This document shows, in pieces, positions 57,050-64,000 of a stretch of 64,000 bases of DNA. The notes under the pieces were generated by a model. That model did no database searches. It was not told the origin of the DNA and saw only the letters and a program-made list of their open reading frames with translations. Source of the DNA: Owenweeksia sp965214115. GTDB lineage: Bacteria > Bacteroidota > Bacteroidia > Flavobacteriales > Schleiferiaceae. The stretch lies in NCBI GenBank assembly GCA_965214115.1, contig CBDCAU010000007.1, positions 434,001 to 498,000 of the forward strand, read 5' to 3'. Position 1 is the first letter of the stretch, and the number at the start of each line of letters is the position of its first letter. The position numbers were made by a program, and so were the translations under genes.

Positions 57050-57138
57050 CAGCAGACCGAGGATTCGAACCTCTAACCCGTCCCTAAGTTTCATAAATGT
57101 TGGTAGTTTCAAAGAATTTCTGTTTGGACAAGTCTGCT
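57050..57138 (-). other. tRNA-like sequence, degenerate
   Basis: Minus strand: AGCAGAC at the 5' side pairs over all 7 bases with GTCTGCT at the 3' side, like an acceptor stem. A T-arm-like GAGG-TTCGAAT-CCTC precedes the 3' strand, and the end reads GCA. The D and anticodon arms are not recognisable and the interior is too long for a class I tRNA. A decayed tRNA, or the tRNA end left by an integrated element, is possible; an intact tRNA is not supported. Confidence 0.4.
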
Positions 57139-57321
57139 GGTTGGGATGGTCTGCCCACCAAATAGAAATAACGTTATCATAATTACTGGAATTAGAATGA
57201 AGGTCAAACCTTCTACGATATTATTGATTTTTTTTCTCAAATGATTTATTTTTTTAATTATTAAATCACAGATTAATCGAACAATAATTCCTTGAGTTAA
57301 ACTATAAATCCAACTATTCAA
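57109..57321 (-). CDS. Small hypothetical membrane protein
   Basis: 70 residues with one clear membrane helix (residues about 38-55, GLTFILIPVIMITLFLF) and a basic segment before it (KKINHLRKKINN). Family not recognised. It overlaps the tRNA-like sequence by 30 bp. It lies between two TTAGCTGTA-type repeats. Low support. Confidence 0.3.
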   Translation of the reverse strand: MNSWIYSLTQGIIVRLICDLIIKKINHLRKKINNIVEGLTFILIPVIMITLFLFGGQTIPTSRLVQTEIL

Positions 57322-57600
57322 TTCACCAAGATTTTACAAATTGCCTTAGAAACCAGCCAAAAACTACTTAAAATTGTTGTTAGCTGTATGTTGCGCAACT
57401 CATTTATATCCGCAAATTTAGGTATTTTTACAAATATCCCCAAACTCTGATATCTAAAGAATTGAAAAACAGCGGCTAAATGTTCCAAGGAGGGGAGTTG
57501 GCCTTATCCACACTACTTAGGCTTTTTTTGTCCATAGCGGTAAATATGACCATATATGGATTTTAGAAATTTACCAACCTTCTGAAAAATCAAAGGCTAC
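57322..57600. other. AT-rich region with a cassette-like repeat
   Basis: Holds TTGTTGTTAGCTGTATGTTG and CGCAACTC (57375-57402) and nothing else that I can assign. It runs into the integrase remnant. Confidence 0.35.
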
Positions 57601-57743
57601 AGCCCCAATACTATTGACCGCATCATCCAAGAACTGCTGGGCCACAAGTCCATCAAAACCACTTTAATTTATACCCACGTCAGCAACCGCGTCATCTCCA
57701 AAATCACCAGCCCGCTGGACGAACTGGATTTCTGGAAGGCGAA
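57601..57743 (+). pseudogene. C-terminal remnant of a tyrosine recombinase/integrase
   Basis: Plus-strand translation SPNTIDRIIQELLGHKSIKT, then TLIYTHVSNRVISKITSPLD and ELDFW. LGHKSIKTT and IYTHVS with the nucleophilic tyrosine are the end of a phage/XerD-type integrase. The catalytic Arg box and everything before are missing. It probably belonged to an element that brought in part of this accessory region. Confidence 0.85.
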
Positions 57744-57747
57744 AACG

Positions 57748-58074
57748 TCAGGCCATATCCCAGCTCTTCTCCTCCAACTGAATATTGAAATTGACCTTGG
57801 CTTTCAGGGCTTTGAAAATTTTCAATACCGTGGCAATCGTCATATTCCGCGCGTTGCGTTCCAGTTTGGAAATCTCGGCGCGCCGCACGCCCACCAGTTT
57901 CCCCAGCTCTTCCTGCGTCAAGTCGCGTTCTTTGCGGGTCTTGCGAATCATATCGCCGAGAATGTCAAGGCGCAGTTCAAATTCGTACTGCTCCCGTTCG
58001 GACGTGCCTTCCTTGCCTATGTACTTGTCTTTCAGCTTGTCAAAGTCGTGGAAGGTTATTTTTTCTTCTGCCAT
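57748..58074 (-). CDS. XRE-family antitoxin, HigA-like
   Basis: 108 residues. N-terminal KLKDKYIGKEGTSEREQYEF, HTH at about 38-80 (ILGDMIRKTRKERDLTQEEL, GKLVGVRRAEISKLERNARN) and C-terminal KAKVNFNIQLEEKSWD. It is the intact relative of the truncated copy at 39238-39381. It follows its toxin gene by two bases. Confidence 0.85.
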   Translation of the reverse strand: MAEEKITFHDFDKLKDKYIGKEGTSEREQYEFELRLDILGDMIRKTRKERDLTQEELGKLVGVRRAEISKLERNARNMTIATVLKIFKALKAKVNFNIQLEEKSWDMA

Positions 58075-58076
58075 TT

Positions 58077-58412
58077 TTAAGTGTTTTTAAAATAATTTTC
58101 CATTATCCGCCGTGCCTTTTCAATTTCCTTGCGAGGCGTTTTCTGGGTCTTTTTGATAAAGCCGTTCGTGGCTATCACCAGCGTATCTTCCGATTTGCGC
58201 CTGTCCCAAAAAGCCAAAATCCTGTATTTTTTTCGGTTGAAAAGCGTCCTGAATTCCCAAATATCTTTATCCAATTTCGACAGAAGTTCGGCATCCATTG
58301 TCTGTCTGGCCTTATCAATATTGTAAATGATTTTCTGGCGCGCCTTTTTTTCTATCGAATCCATAAACGTTTCGACTTCGCTGGAGTAAATAATACGGAA
58401 GTATTCGGTCAT
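58077..58412 (-). CDS. RelE-superfamily toxin (Gp49/HigB-like)
   Basis: 111 residues. FMDSIEKKARQKIIYNIDKA at the start, DKDIWEFRTLFNRKKYRILA in the middle (RelE-like core), DTLVIATNGFIKKTQKTPRK near the end. The KKTQKTPxKEI motif is shared with the toxin at 31405-31743. It is the first gene of a two-gene TA operon. Confidence 0.85.
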   Translation of the reverse strand: MTEYFRIIYSSEVETFMDSIEKKARQKIIYNIDKARQTMDAELLSKLDKDIWEFRTLFNRKKYRILAFWDRRKSEDTLVIATNGFIKKTQKTPRKEIEKARRIMENYFKNT

Positions 58413-58584
58413 TTTAGAAATCGTTTGGCAAAAATAGCGTTTGTTTCTATAAATGGCAACATTTTCATTGCGCGTTTATGAATAGTTCAAAGCCGTTTCC
58501 CTTTCGGTGATTGCCTCCACATATCTTAATTTCGCGCCCCCAACATCAAACCGCAAACCTCAAACTTCAAACAAACTTGTTTCT

Positions 58585-59973
58585 ATGGACTTCGATTTAA
58601 TAGTACTTGGCTCTGGCCCCGGCGGCTACGTTACCGCCATCCGCGCTTCACAACTGGGACTGAAAACCGCCATCGTGGAGCGCGAGAGCCTCGGCGGCAT
58701 TTGCCTGAACTGGGGCTGCATCCCCACCAAAGCGCTGTTGAAAAGCGCCAACGTTTTCGAATATTTCCAGCACGCGGAAGACTACGGTCTCAAGGCCGAA
58801 AACTTCGACAAGGATTTTGGCGCGGTGGTCAAACGCAGCCGCAACGTGGCCGATGGGATGAGCAAGGGCGTGCAGTTCCTGATGAAGAAAAACAAAATCG
58901 AGGTGCTGATGGGCGAGGGCAAGGTGAAAGCCGGCAAGAAAGTTTCCGTGAAGGACGGGGACGGGAAAACCAAGGACTATTCCGCCAAAAACATCATCAT
59001 CGCCACGGGTGCGCGCAGCCGCGAACTGCCCAACCTGAAACAGGACGGCAAGAAAATCATCGGCTACCGCGAGGCGATGACCTTGGACAAACAGCCCGAG
59101 AAAATGGTGGTGGTCGGCAGCGGCGCCATCGGCGTGGAGTTCGCCTATTTTTACAATGCGATGGGCACGGAAGTGACGGTGGTGGAATACCTGCCCGCCA
59201 TCGTTCCCCTTGAGGACGAAGACGTTAGCAAGCAATTGGAGCGCAATTTCAAAAAGAGCGGCATCAAAATAATGACCGGCAGCGAGGTGACGAAAGTGGA
59301 CACGGGCGGCGACGGCTGCAAAGTGATTGTAAAAACCAAGAAAGGGGAGGAGACGCTGGATTGCGACATCGTGCTGAGCGCGGTGGGCGTGGCGGCCAAC
59401 ATCGAAGGCATCGGCTTGGAAGACGTGGGCATCAAAACCGAAAAAGGCAAAATCACCGTCGATAAATTTTACCAGACCAACAAAGACGGCTACTACGCCA
59501 TCGGCGACTGTGTGCCGGGGCCGGCCTTGGCGCACGTGGCTTCCGCCGAAGGAATTATATGCGTAGAAAAAATTGCTGGTGAAAACCCGCACCCGCTGGA
59601 TTACAACAACTTGCCGGGCTGCACCTACTGCCTGCCGGAAATCGCCTCGGTGGGCTACACCGAAAAACAGGCGAAAGAAATGGGCTACGAATTGAAAGTG
59701 GGTAAATTCCCCTTTTCAGCCTCTGGCAAAGCCAAGGCCGCCGGCCAATCCGACGGTTTCGTCAAAGTGATTTTCGACGCGAAATACGGCGAGTTCCTCG
59801 GCTGCCATATGATTGGAAACAACGTGACGGAAATGATTGCCGAAGCCGTGGTGGCCCGCAAACTGGAAACCACCGGCCACGAAATCATCAAATCCGTGCA
59901 TCCGCACCCCACGATGAGCGAGGCGGTGATGGAAGCGGCGGCGGCGGCGTATGGGGAGGTGATTCATTTGTAA
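58585..59973 (+). CDS. lpdA: Dihydrolipoyl dehydrogenase
   Basis: 462 residues from the ATG at 58585. FAD motif LIVLGSGPGGYVTAIRASQL, redox-active cysteines GGICLNWGCIPTKALL, NAD motif VVVGSGAIGVEFAYFYNAMG, second FAD contact YAIGDCVPGPALAHVAS and the catalytic HPHPTMSE. It is the E3 subunit of the pyruvate and 2-oxoglutarate dehydrogenase complexes and of glycine cleavage. Single gene; the other subunits are not in the window. A TAATTTCG element lies at 58527-58534. Confidence 0.95.
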   Translation: MDFDLIVLGSGPGGYVTAIRASQLGLKTAIVERESLGGICLNWGCIPTKALLKSANVFEYFQHAEDYGLKAENFDKDFGAVVKRSRNVADGMSKGVQFLMKKNKIEVLMGEGKVKAGKKVSVKDGDGKTKDYSAKNIIIATGARSRELPNLKQDGKKIIGYREAMTLDKQPEKMVVVGSGAIGVEFAYFYNAMGTEVTVVEYLPAIVPLEDEDVSKQLERNFKKSGIKIMTGSEVTKVDTGGDGCKVIVKTKKGEETLDCDIVLSAVGVAANIEGIGLEDVGIKTEKGKITVDKFYQTNKDGYYAIGDCVPGPALAHVASAEGIICVEKIAGENPHPLDYNNLPGCTYCLPEIASVGYTEKQAKEMGYELKVGKFPFSASGKAKAAGQSDGFVKVIFDAKYGEFLGCHMIGNNVTEMIAEAVVARKLETTGHEIIKSVHPHPTMSEAVMEAAAAAYGEVIHL

Positions 59974-60180
59974 ATTCTAAATCGGAAATTCTAAGAACCA
60001 AACAAATTCTAAAAGGTGAAAATTTAAAAATTCAAAACCGCTTGTGGCAAGGGTGCTGAGTTTTGAATTTAATCCTTTTGATTTTAGGATTTGTTTTGGA
60101 TTTGGTTCTTGATATTTAGAATTTGTTTGTGATTTGGTTCTTGATTTTTAGAATTTGAATTTTTGGGATTTTAATTAGAC
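59974..60180. repeat. Dispersed AT-rich element without the palindrome
   Basis: Starts with AAATTCTAAATCGGAAATTC, continues with AAGAACCAAACAAATTCTAA, and ends with repeated GATTTGGTTCTTGAT/ATTTAGAATTTGTTTG phrases: the arms of the dispersed element, but no TCCCGC palindrome. No gene is visible between 59974 and 60274. Confidence 0.6.
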
Positions 60181-60252
60181 GATAGGCCTTCATTTCCCGT
60201 TTCGTTGAGAACATTGCCTCATTGTCCAATAGGCTCATTGCCAAATTATCTC

Positions 60253-60260
60253 TACTTTTG
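60253..60260 (+). promoter_or_regulatory. -7 element of the bamD operon
   Basis: TACTTTTG, full match to TAnnTTTG, 14 bases before the ATG at 60275. No convincing -33 element. Confidence 0.5.
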
Positions 60261-60274
60261 CCGCCCTTTTTCCG

Positions 60275-61090
60275 ATGAAGATAAAAATCTTTTTAGTTCT
60301 GATTATCAGCGGGTTCGCAATTTCTTCGTGCAGCGAATATCAAAAAACGCTGAAAAGCACCGACCTGGATTACAAATTCCAAAAAGCGGTGGAATATTAC
60401 GAGGCCGAGAAATACAACAAAGCCTACCCGATTTTCGATGAGCTTTTGACGCTGTATCGCGGCACTTTGAAGGCCGAAAAAGTGTATTATTATTACGCCT
60501 ACACGAATTTCCATTTGAAAGATTACATCCTCGCGGCCTACCATTTCAAGAATTTTGCAAAAACGTTTCCCAAGAGCGAACACGAGCCGGAAGCCGCGTT
60601 TATGACCGGCTATTGTTATTACCTGCAATCGCCTTCCGCCAGCCTCGACCAAAGTTATACCTTCAAGGCCATCAACGAGTTGCAGCTTTTTGCGAATACC
60701 CATTCGGAAAGCGCGCGTTTGCAAGAAACCAACGAACTCATCGCCGAGCTGCGCGGCAAGCTGGAAGAAAAATCTTTTGAAAAAGCCAAACTCTATTATA
60801 ATATGGAGCGCTACCAGGCGGCCACCGTGGCGTTTGGCAATACGCTGAACGATTTCCCCGGCACGAAATACCGCGAGGAAGCGCTTTTCCTGCGCTTGAA
60901 AGCCGCCTACGAACTGGCGCAAAACAGCATCCCTAGCAAAAAACTGCAACGCTACATCGAATCGAAAACGGCTTATTTCGAGTTCATCGAGGCCTATCCG
61001 GAAAGTGCCTACGCGCGCAACGCCGAGGCGATGTACGCCCGAATCCAAGACAACATTATTTATTTAAAATCGCAACCGCAAACGATATGA
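60275..61090 (+). CDS. bamD: Outer-membrane assembly lipoprotein BamD
   Basis: 271 residues. Lipoprotein signal with lipobox ISSC. Tetratricopeptide-like helical repeats: AVEYYEAEKYNKAYPIFDEL, FHLKDYILAAYHFKNFAKTF, MERYQAATVAFGNTLNDFPG. BamD works with BamA to fold outer-membrane beta-barrels. First gene of the block bamD-rpoZ-coaBC-DUF4835, conserved in Bacteroidota; it overlaps rpoZ by 4 bp. Confidence 0.9.
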   Translation: MKIKIFLVLIISGFAISSCSEYQKTLKSTDLDYKFQKAVEYYEAEKYNKAYPIFDELLTLYRGTLKAEKVYYYYAYTNFHLKDYILAAYHFKNFAKTFPKSEHEPEAAFMTGYCYYLQSPSASLDQSYTFKAINELQLFANTHSESARLQETNELIAELRGKLEEKSFEKAKLYYNMERYQAATVAFGNTLNDFPGTKYREEALFLRLKAAYELAQNSIPSKKLQRYIESKTAYFEFIEAYPESAYARNAEAMYARIQDNIIYLKSQPQTI

Positions 61091-61422
61091 GCAATTTTGA
61101 AAACGAGAATGCCCCCGCCAGCACCATCACCCAGAGCACGGACAAACTGGACGACCCCACCGACAACATCTACGAGGCGCTGGCCATCATCAGCAAGCGC
61201 GCCGAGCAGGTGGGCGCGGATATGAAAATGGAGCTGCACGACAAGCTGGAGGAATTTGCCACTCCCGCGGAAACGCTGGAGGAAATCTTTGAAAACAAAG
61301 AGCAGATAGAGGTGAGCCGCCATTATGAATCGCTGCCCAAGCCTTGGGCAATGGCCACCGAGCAATGGAAAAACGGCAAGATTTATTTCCGCTCGCCCGA
61401 CAGCGAGGTGAAGGAGAGCTAA
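61087..61422 (+). CDS. rpoZ: RNA polymerase omega subunit (Rpb6-like)
   Basis: 111 residues. NIYEALAIISKRAEQVGADM is the omega/Rpb6 core with the conserved basic/helical pattern; in Bacteroidota the protein is longer and diverged, as here (LEEFATPAETLEEIFENKEQ). It helps assemble RNA polymerase. ATG overlaps the bamD stop (ATGA). Position between bamD and coaBC supports the call more than the sequence alone. Confidence 0.8.
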   Translation: MSNFENENAPASTITQSTDKLDDPTDNIYEALAIISKRAEQVGADMKMELHDKLEEFATPAETLEEIFENKEQIEVSRHYESLPKPWAMATEQWKNGKIYFRSPDSEVKES

Positions 61423-61433
61423 AAACCCGCCCC

Positions 61434-62639
61434 GTGCTGCACGGCAAGAAAATCTTACTGGGCGTTTCCGGCAGTATCGCCGCCTATAAATCGGCTTTTT
61501 TGGTGCGCGAATTCATCAAGGCCGGCGCGGAGGTGAAAGTGATTTTGACCCCCGCCGCCCGCGATTTCGTGACGCCGCTCACCCTCGCCACGCTTTCCAG
61601 AAATCCCGTTCTGTGGGATTTTTTTGATGAAAACGACCCCGAAGGAAAGTGGAACAACCACGTGGAACTTGGCCTGTGGGCGGATATTTTAGTGATTGCG
61701 CCGGCCACTTCCCACACGCTTTCCAAAATGGCCAGCGGCGCGGCCGACAATCTTTTGCTGGGGGTTTACCTTTCGGCAAAATGTCCCGTCTATTTTGCCC
61801 CCGCGATGGATTTGGATATGTACCGCCATCCGTCCAATCAGAACAATATCAACAAGTTAGAAGAATTTGGCAACCGCTTTATCCCAGCGGGGACGGGCGA
61901 ACTGGCCAGCGGGTTGGAAGGGGAGGGAAGGATGGCCGAACCGGCGGAAATCCGTGATTTTATCGTCCAAGATTTAAAAAAAGGCCAGTCCCTTGGCGGG
62001 AAAAAAGTGTTGGTGAACGGCGGCCCCACTCACGAACCGCTGGATCCCGTACGTTTTTTGGGAAACCGCAGTTCGGGAAAAATGGGGATTGCCTTGGCGG
62101 AAAAAGCTTCGGAAATGGGCGCGGAGGTAGTTTTGGTTTTGGGGCCCACGCATTTGAAACCCCAAGACAAATCCATCCAACTGATTGAAATACAGACCGC
62201 TGAAGAAATGTTGGAAAAATGTTCCGACTATTTTGGCGAAAGTGACATCGCCATATTTTCGGCGGCGGTGGCGGATTATCGTCCGGAAAAAACGGCTTCC
62301 CAAAAAATCAAAAAAGAAACGGGCGGGCTGGAAATCAAACTGACGAAAAACCCTGATATCCTAAAAACCTTAGGACAATCCAAAACCGAAAGCCAAGTGC
62401 TGGTGGGTTTTGCGCTGGAAACGGAAAACGGCATCGAAAATGCCACCCAAAAATTGCACACCAAAAACGCCGACCTTATCGTTCTGAATTCGCCCACCGA
62501 AAATTCCGGTTTTGGCACCGATACCAATGCCGTAACTTTAATTTCCCGCCAAGGCGAACCTATCTATTTGGAAACCAAAAAGAAAGAAGACATTGCAAAA
62601 GATATTCTCCATCATATTGTTGAGCGTTTTTTGCCTTAG
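61434..62639 (+). CDS. coaBC: CoaBC: phosphopantothenoylcysteine synthetase/decarboxylase
   Basis: 401 residues from the GTG at 61434, 11 bases after the rpoZ stop; earlier in-frame starts would overlap rpoZ. N-terminal FMN decarboxylase half: GVSGSIAAYKSAFLVREFIK, LVIAPATSHTLSKMASGAAD, APAMDLDMYRHPS. C-terminal synthetase half: VNGGPTHEPLDPVRFLGNRS and SGKMGIALAEKA. It makes 4'-phosphopantetheine for coenzyme A in two steps. Confidence 0.9.
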   Translation: MLHGKKILLGVSGSIAAYKSAFLVREFIKAGAEVKVILTPAARDFVTPLTLATLSRNPVLWDFFDENDPEGKWNNHVELGLWADILVIAPATSHTLSKMASGAADNLLLGVYLSAKCPVYFAPAMDLDMYRHPSNQNNINKLEEFGNRFIPAGTGELASGLEGEGRMAEPAEIRDFIVQDLKKGQSLGGKKVLVNGGPTHEPLDPVRFLGNRSSGKMGIALAEKASEMGAEVVLVLGPTHLKPQDKSIQLIEIQTAEEMLEKCSDYFGESDIAIFSAAVADYRPEKTASQKIKKETGGLEIKLTKNPDILKTLGQSKTESQVLVGFALETENGIENATQKLHTKNADLIVLNSPTENSGFGTDTNAVTLISRQGEPIYLETKKKEDIAKDILHHIVERFLP

Positions 62640-63507
62640 CGGCAAGATGCTGAGCGCGCAGGAACTGAACGCCGAAGTGCAAGTGCTGTCGCCCAAGGTG
62701 CGGCTGACCAGCAAGCAGATTTTCCAGACTTTGGAAACCGCTGTCCGCGAATTTCTCAACAACCGCAAATGGACCGAAGAAACCTACTCCATCGACGAGC
62801 GCATCGAATGCCAATTCGTGCTCACCATTGATGATTATATTCAGCCCGATGGCTTTAGTGGCACTCTCCAAATCGTTTACAGCCGCCCGGTATTTATGTC
62901 CAATTATGATTCGCCGATGTTCATCCACAAAGACACCAAGCTGCAGTTTACCTACTTGGAAAACAGTCGGTTGGATTTCAATATGAACAGCAACCTCAGT
63001 AATCTGACCTCCATTTTGGCGTACTACGCCTACGTCATCATCGGGTTGGACCACGACAGTTATTCGCCCTTGGGCGGCTCGCCGTTTTACCAACAGGCGC
63101 AGCGGATAGTGGGCAATGCGCAGGGCGGCGCCTACGGGGGCTGGAACAGCTTTGACGGCAACGCCAACCGCTTTTGGCTCACCGATAATTTGACCAGCCC
63201 CGCCTTCGACAATTTCCGCATGGGGCTGTACCAATACCACCGCCAAGGGCTAGACCAGATGCACGAGCCCAGCCAACAGAAAGCCGCCAAGGAGGCTATC
63301 AAAAACGCGCTGCTGGGGCTGGAAGAAGTGCAGAAAAAACGCCGCAACTCGATGGTGATGCGGATATTTTTTGACAGCAAGAGCCAAGAAATCATCCAGC
63401 TTTTCAGCGGCGGGCCGGCGCTGCAAGATTTGGTGGCGCTCAAGGAAATCCTCATCGAACTGGACGCGAACAACGCCTCGAAATACGAGGCGATGGGGCG
63501 GGGGTGA
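62593..63507 (+). CDS. DUF4835 family protein
   Basis: 304 residues from a TTG, overlapping coaBC by 47 bp; a signal peptide (QKIFSIILLSVFCLSGKML, SAQ) supports this start. Family stretches: QELNAEVQVLSPKVRLTSKQ, FLNNRKWTEETYSIDERIEC, YAYVIIGLDHDSYSPLGGSP, FYQQAQRIVGNAQGGAYGGW. DUF4835 proteins are periplasmic and linked by gene order to BamD and CoaBC in Bacteroidota; function unknown. The next gene of the block (often recN) is absent here. Confidence 0.9.
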   Translation: MQKIFSIILLSVFCLSGKMLSAQELNAEVQVLSPKVRLTSKQIFQTLETAVREFLNNRKWTEETYSIDERIECQFVLTIDDYIQPDGFSGTLQIVYSRPVFMSNYDSPMFIHKDTKLQFTYLENSRLDFNMNSNLSNLTSILAYYAYVIIGLDHDSYSPLGGSPFYQQAQRIVGNAQGGAYGGWNSFDGNANRFWLTDNLTSPAFDNFRMGLYQYHRQGLDQMHEPSQQKAAKEAIKNALLGLEEVQKKRRNSMVMRIFFDSKSQEIIQLFSGGPALQDLVALKEILIELDANNASKYEAMGRG

Positions 63508-64000
63508 ACTTATGAGGATTGCAAAAACCTGCAAGGACTTGTTGGTAAATTGACCACGGGGGGGGGCGAGGCGGGAGACGCTCGCCCAGCGGTATCCCTT
63601 TTTCCAAAGTTCCACACTTTGAAAAATCTCGTTGACTTCATAGAATCTCTTATTGAAACGGACGTTGACACCGCCTCCGAATAATTGGAGAAGAGCTGCG
63701 ACCGCCCTTGCGAGATTTGCATAATCTGGCGGGGTATTCTAAAAAGAGAACGCATCAACTTTTATATCAAACAGAACCCAACCTTTTTTTTATAAAAGGA
63801 ATTCTACATCTTCCTGTCTAATTCTCGCCATACATTCTATTGTACCTCCTTACCGAGACACCAAAAATTTTCCCAAAATCAGCAGAACTTTCCCAAAAGT
63901 AGACACAAATGGGGGGTGTTTTTTTCGCGAGGGAGAGCCTCCTGCCGCCCAATTATTTTTGGATAAGTATAAAAAACGGGTTAATATAAAAAGATGATAG
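63508..64000. other. Window end without a recognised gene
   Basis: Holds a G8 run (about 63560-63567), a GC-rich CGCTCGCCCAGCGG segment and AT-rich DNA. A minus-strand frame at 63510-63758 and a plus-strand frame from about 63720 are open but match nothing I know. It interrupts the usual DUF4835-recN neighbourhood, so it may be the start of another accessory region. Confidence 0.4.

Noticed and set aside
57050..57138. Intact tRNA gene
   Set aside because: Acceptor-like and T-like parts are present, but no D-arm or 5-7-5 anticodon arm could be drawn and the interior is too long; kept only as tRNA-like.
58648..59592. Long open frame opposite lpdA
   Set aside because: Antisense shadow of a fully conserved dihydrolipoyl dehydrogenase; histidine- and alanine-rich without any motif.
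63510..63758. Minus-strand open frame at the window end
   Set aside because: Unusual composition, no start context and no recognisable domain; not called as a gene.

Overview
The window looks like a chromosome segment of a Bacteroidota bacterium, probably Saprospiria-like. The evidence is type IX secretion (T9SS) sorting tails on several secreted proteins, a TAnnTTTG-type -7 promoter element in front of many genes, Bacteroidota-restricted families (DUF4835, DUF2279, DUF5777, DUF6934, the ~160-residue 'ABC transporter ATPase' family that has no Walker motif), and the gene order bamD-rpoZ-coaBC-DUF4835. Family assignments are from reading translated sequence; no search was run. No rRNA, intact tRNA or CRISPR array was seen.

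Layout. 1-12 kb: end of a Na+/solute symporter, a LamG/T9SS protein, a Panacea-RelE toxin-antitoxin (TA) pair, a 200-bp palindromic element, a divergent metallophosphoesterase, LhgO, a DUF4160/DUF2442 pair, and a cytochrome-YceI-DUF5777 gene set facing an OB-fold gene. 12-16 kb: NrnA, two peptidyl-prolyl isomerases, SucD. 16-28 kb: glutathione peroxidase, class II photolyase, a small stress-type operon (Rho-N, DUF2383, PfpI), lycopene cyclase and carotene hydroxylase, QueE, two surface proteins, MtaB. 28-41 kb: SuhB and a convergent conserved gene with an accessory region between them, then an Fe-S/lipoprotein/HAD operon and a second accessory block (UPF0175/PIN/macro operon, T9SS esterase, KilA-N, LprI-like). 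40-49 kb: envelope block (Fe-S membrane oxidoreductase, MlaD, amidase, LptD) with TrpG/PabA, a RES-Xre TA pair and RidA. 49-58 kb: accessory mosaic with cupin, a flanked lipoprotein cassette, two DUF6934 modules, a zinc-type dehydrogenase, a frameshifted Fic gene, integrase debris and a HigBA-like pair. 58-64 kb: dihydrolipoyl dehydrogenase and the bamD block.

Main observation. Accessory genes repeatedly sit between an intact core gene and a detached second copy of that same gene's end. The C-terminus of the gene at 32524-33018 recurs at 31789-31930 and at 30558-30590; the end of suhB recurs at 31933-31979; the end of ridA recurs at 50672-50808; the beginning of the dehydrogenase gene recurs at 53470-53535. 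Each detached end marks one boundary of a small insert. This suggests repeated one-sided homologous capture of small cargo (often TA modules) without a visible integrase. The DUF6934 gene plus a ~55-codon partner, present twice and both times next to a truncated gene, is the best candidate for an undescribed two-gene module.

The intergenic space is crowded with structured repeats: nine copies of a 16-bp palindrome of the type TCCCGCACGTGCGGGA in AT-rich inverted arms, a second GC-rich CCCCCAAAGGGGG family that has also inserted in frame into mtaB, a 9 x 8-bp tandem repeat and several large hairpins.
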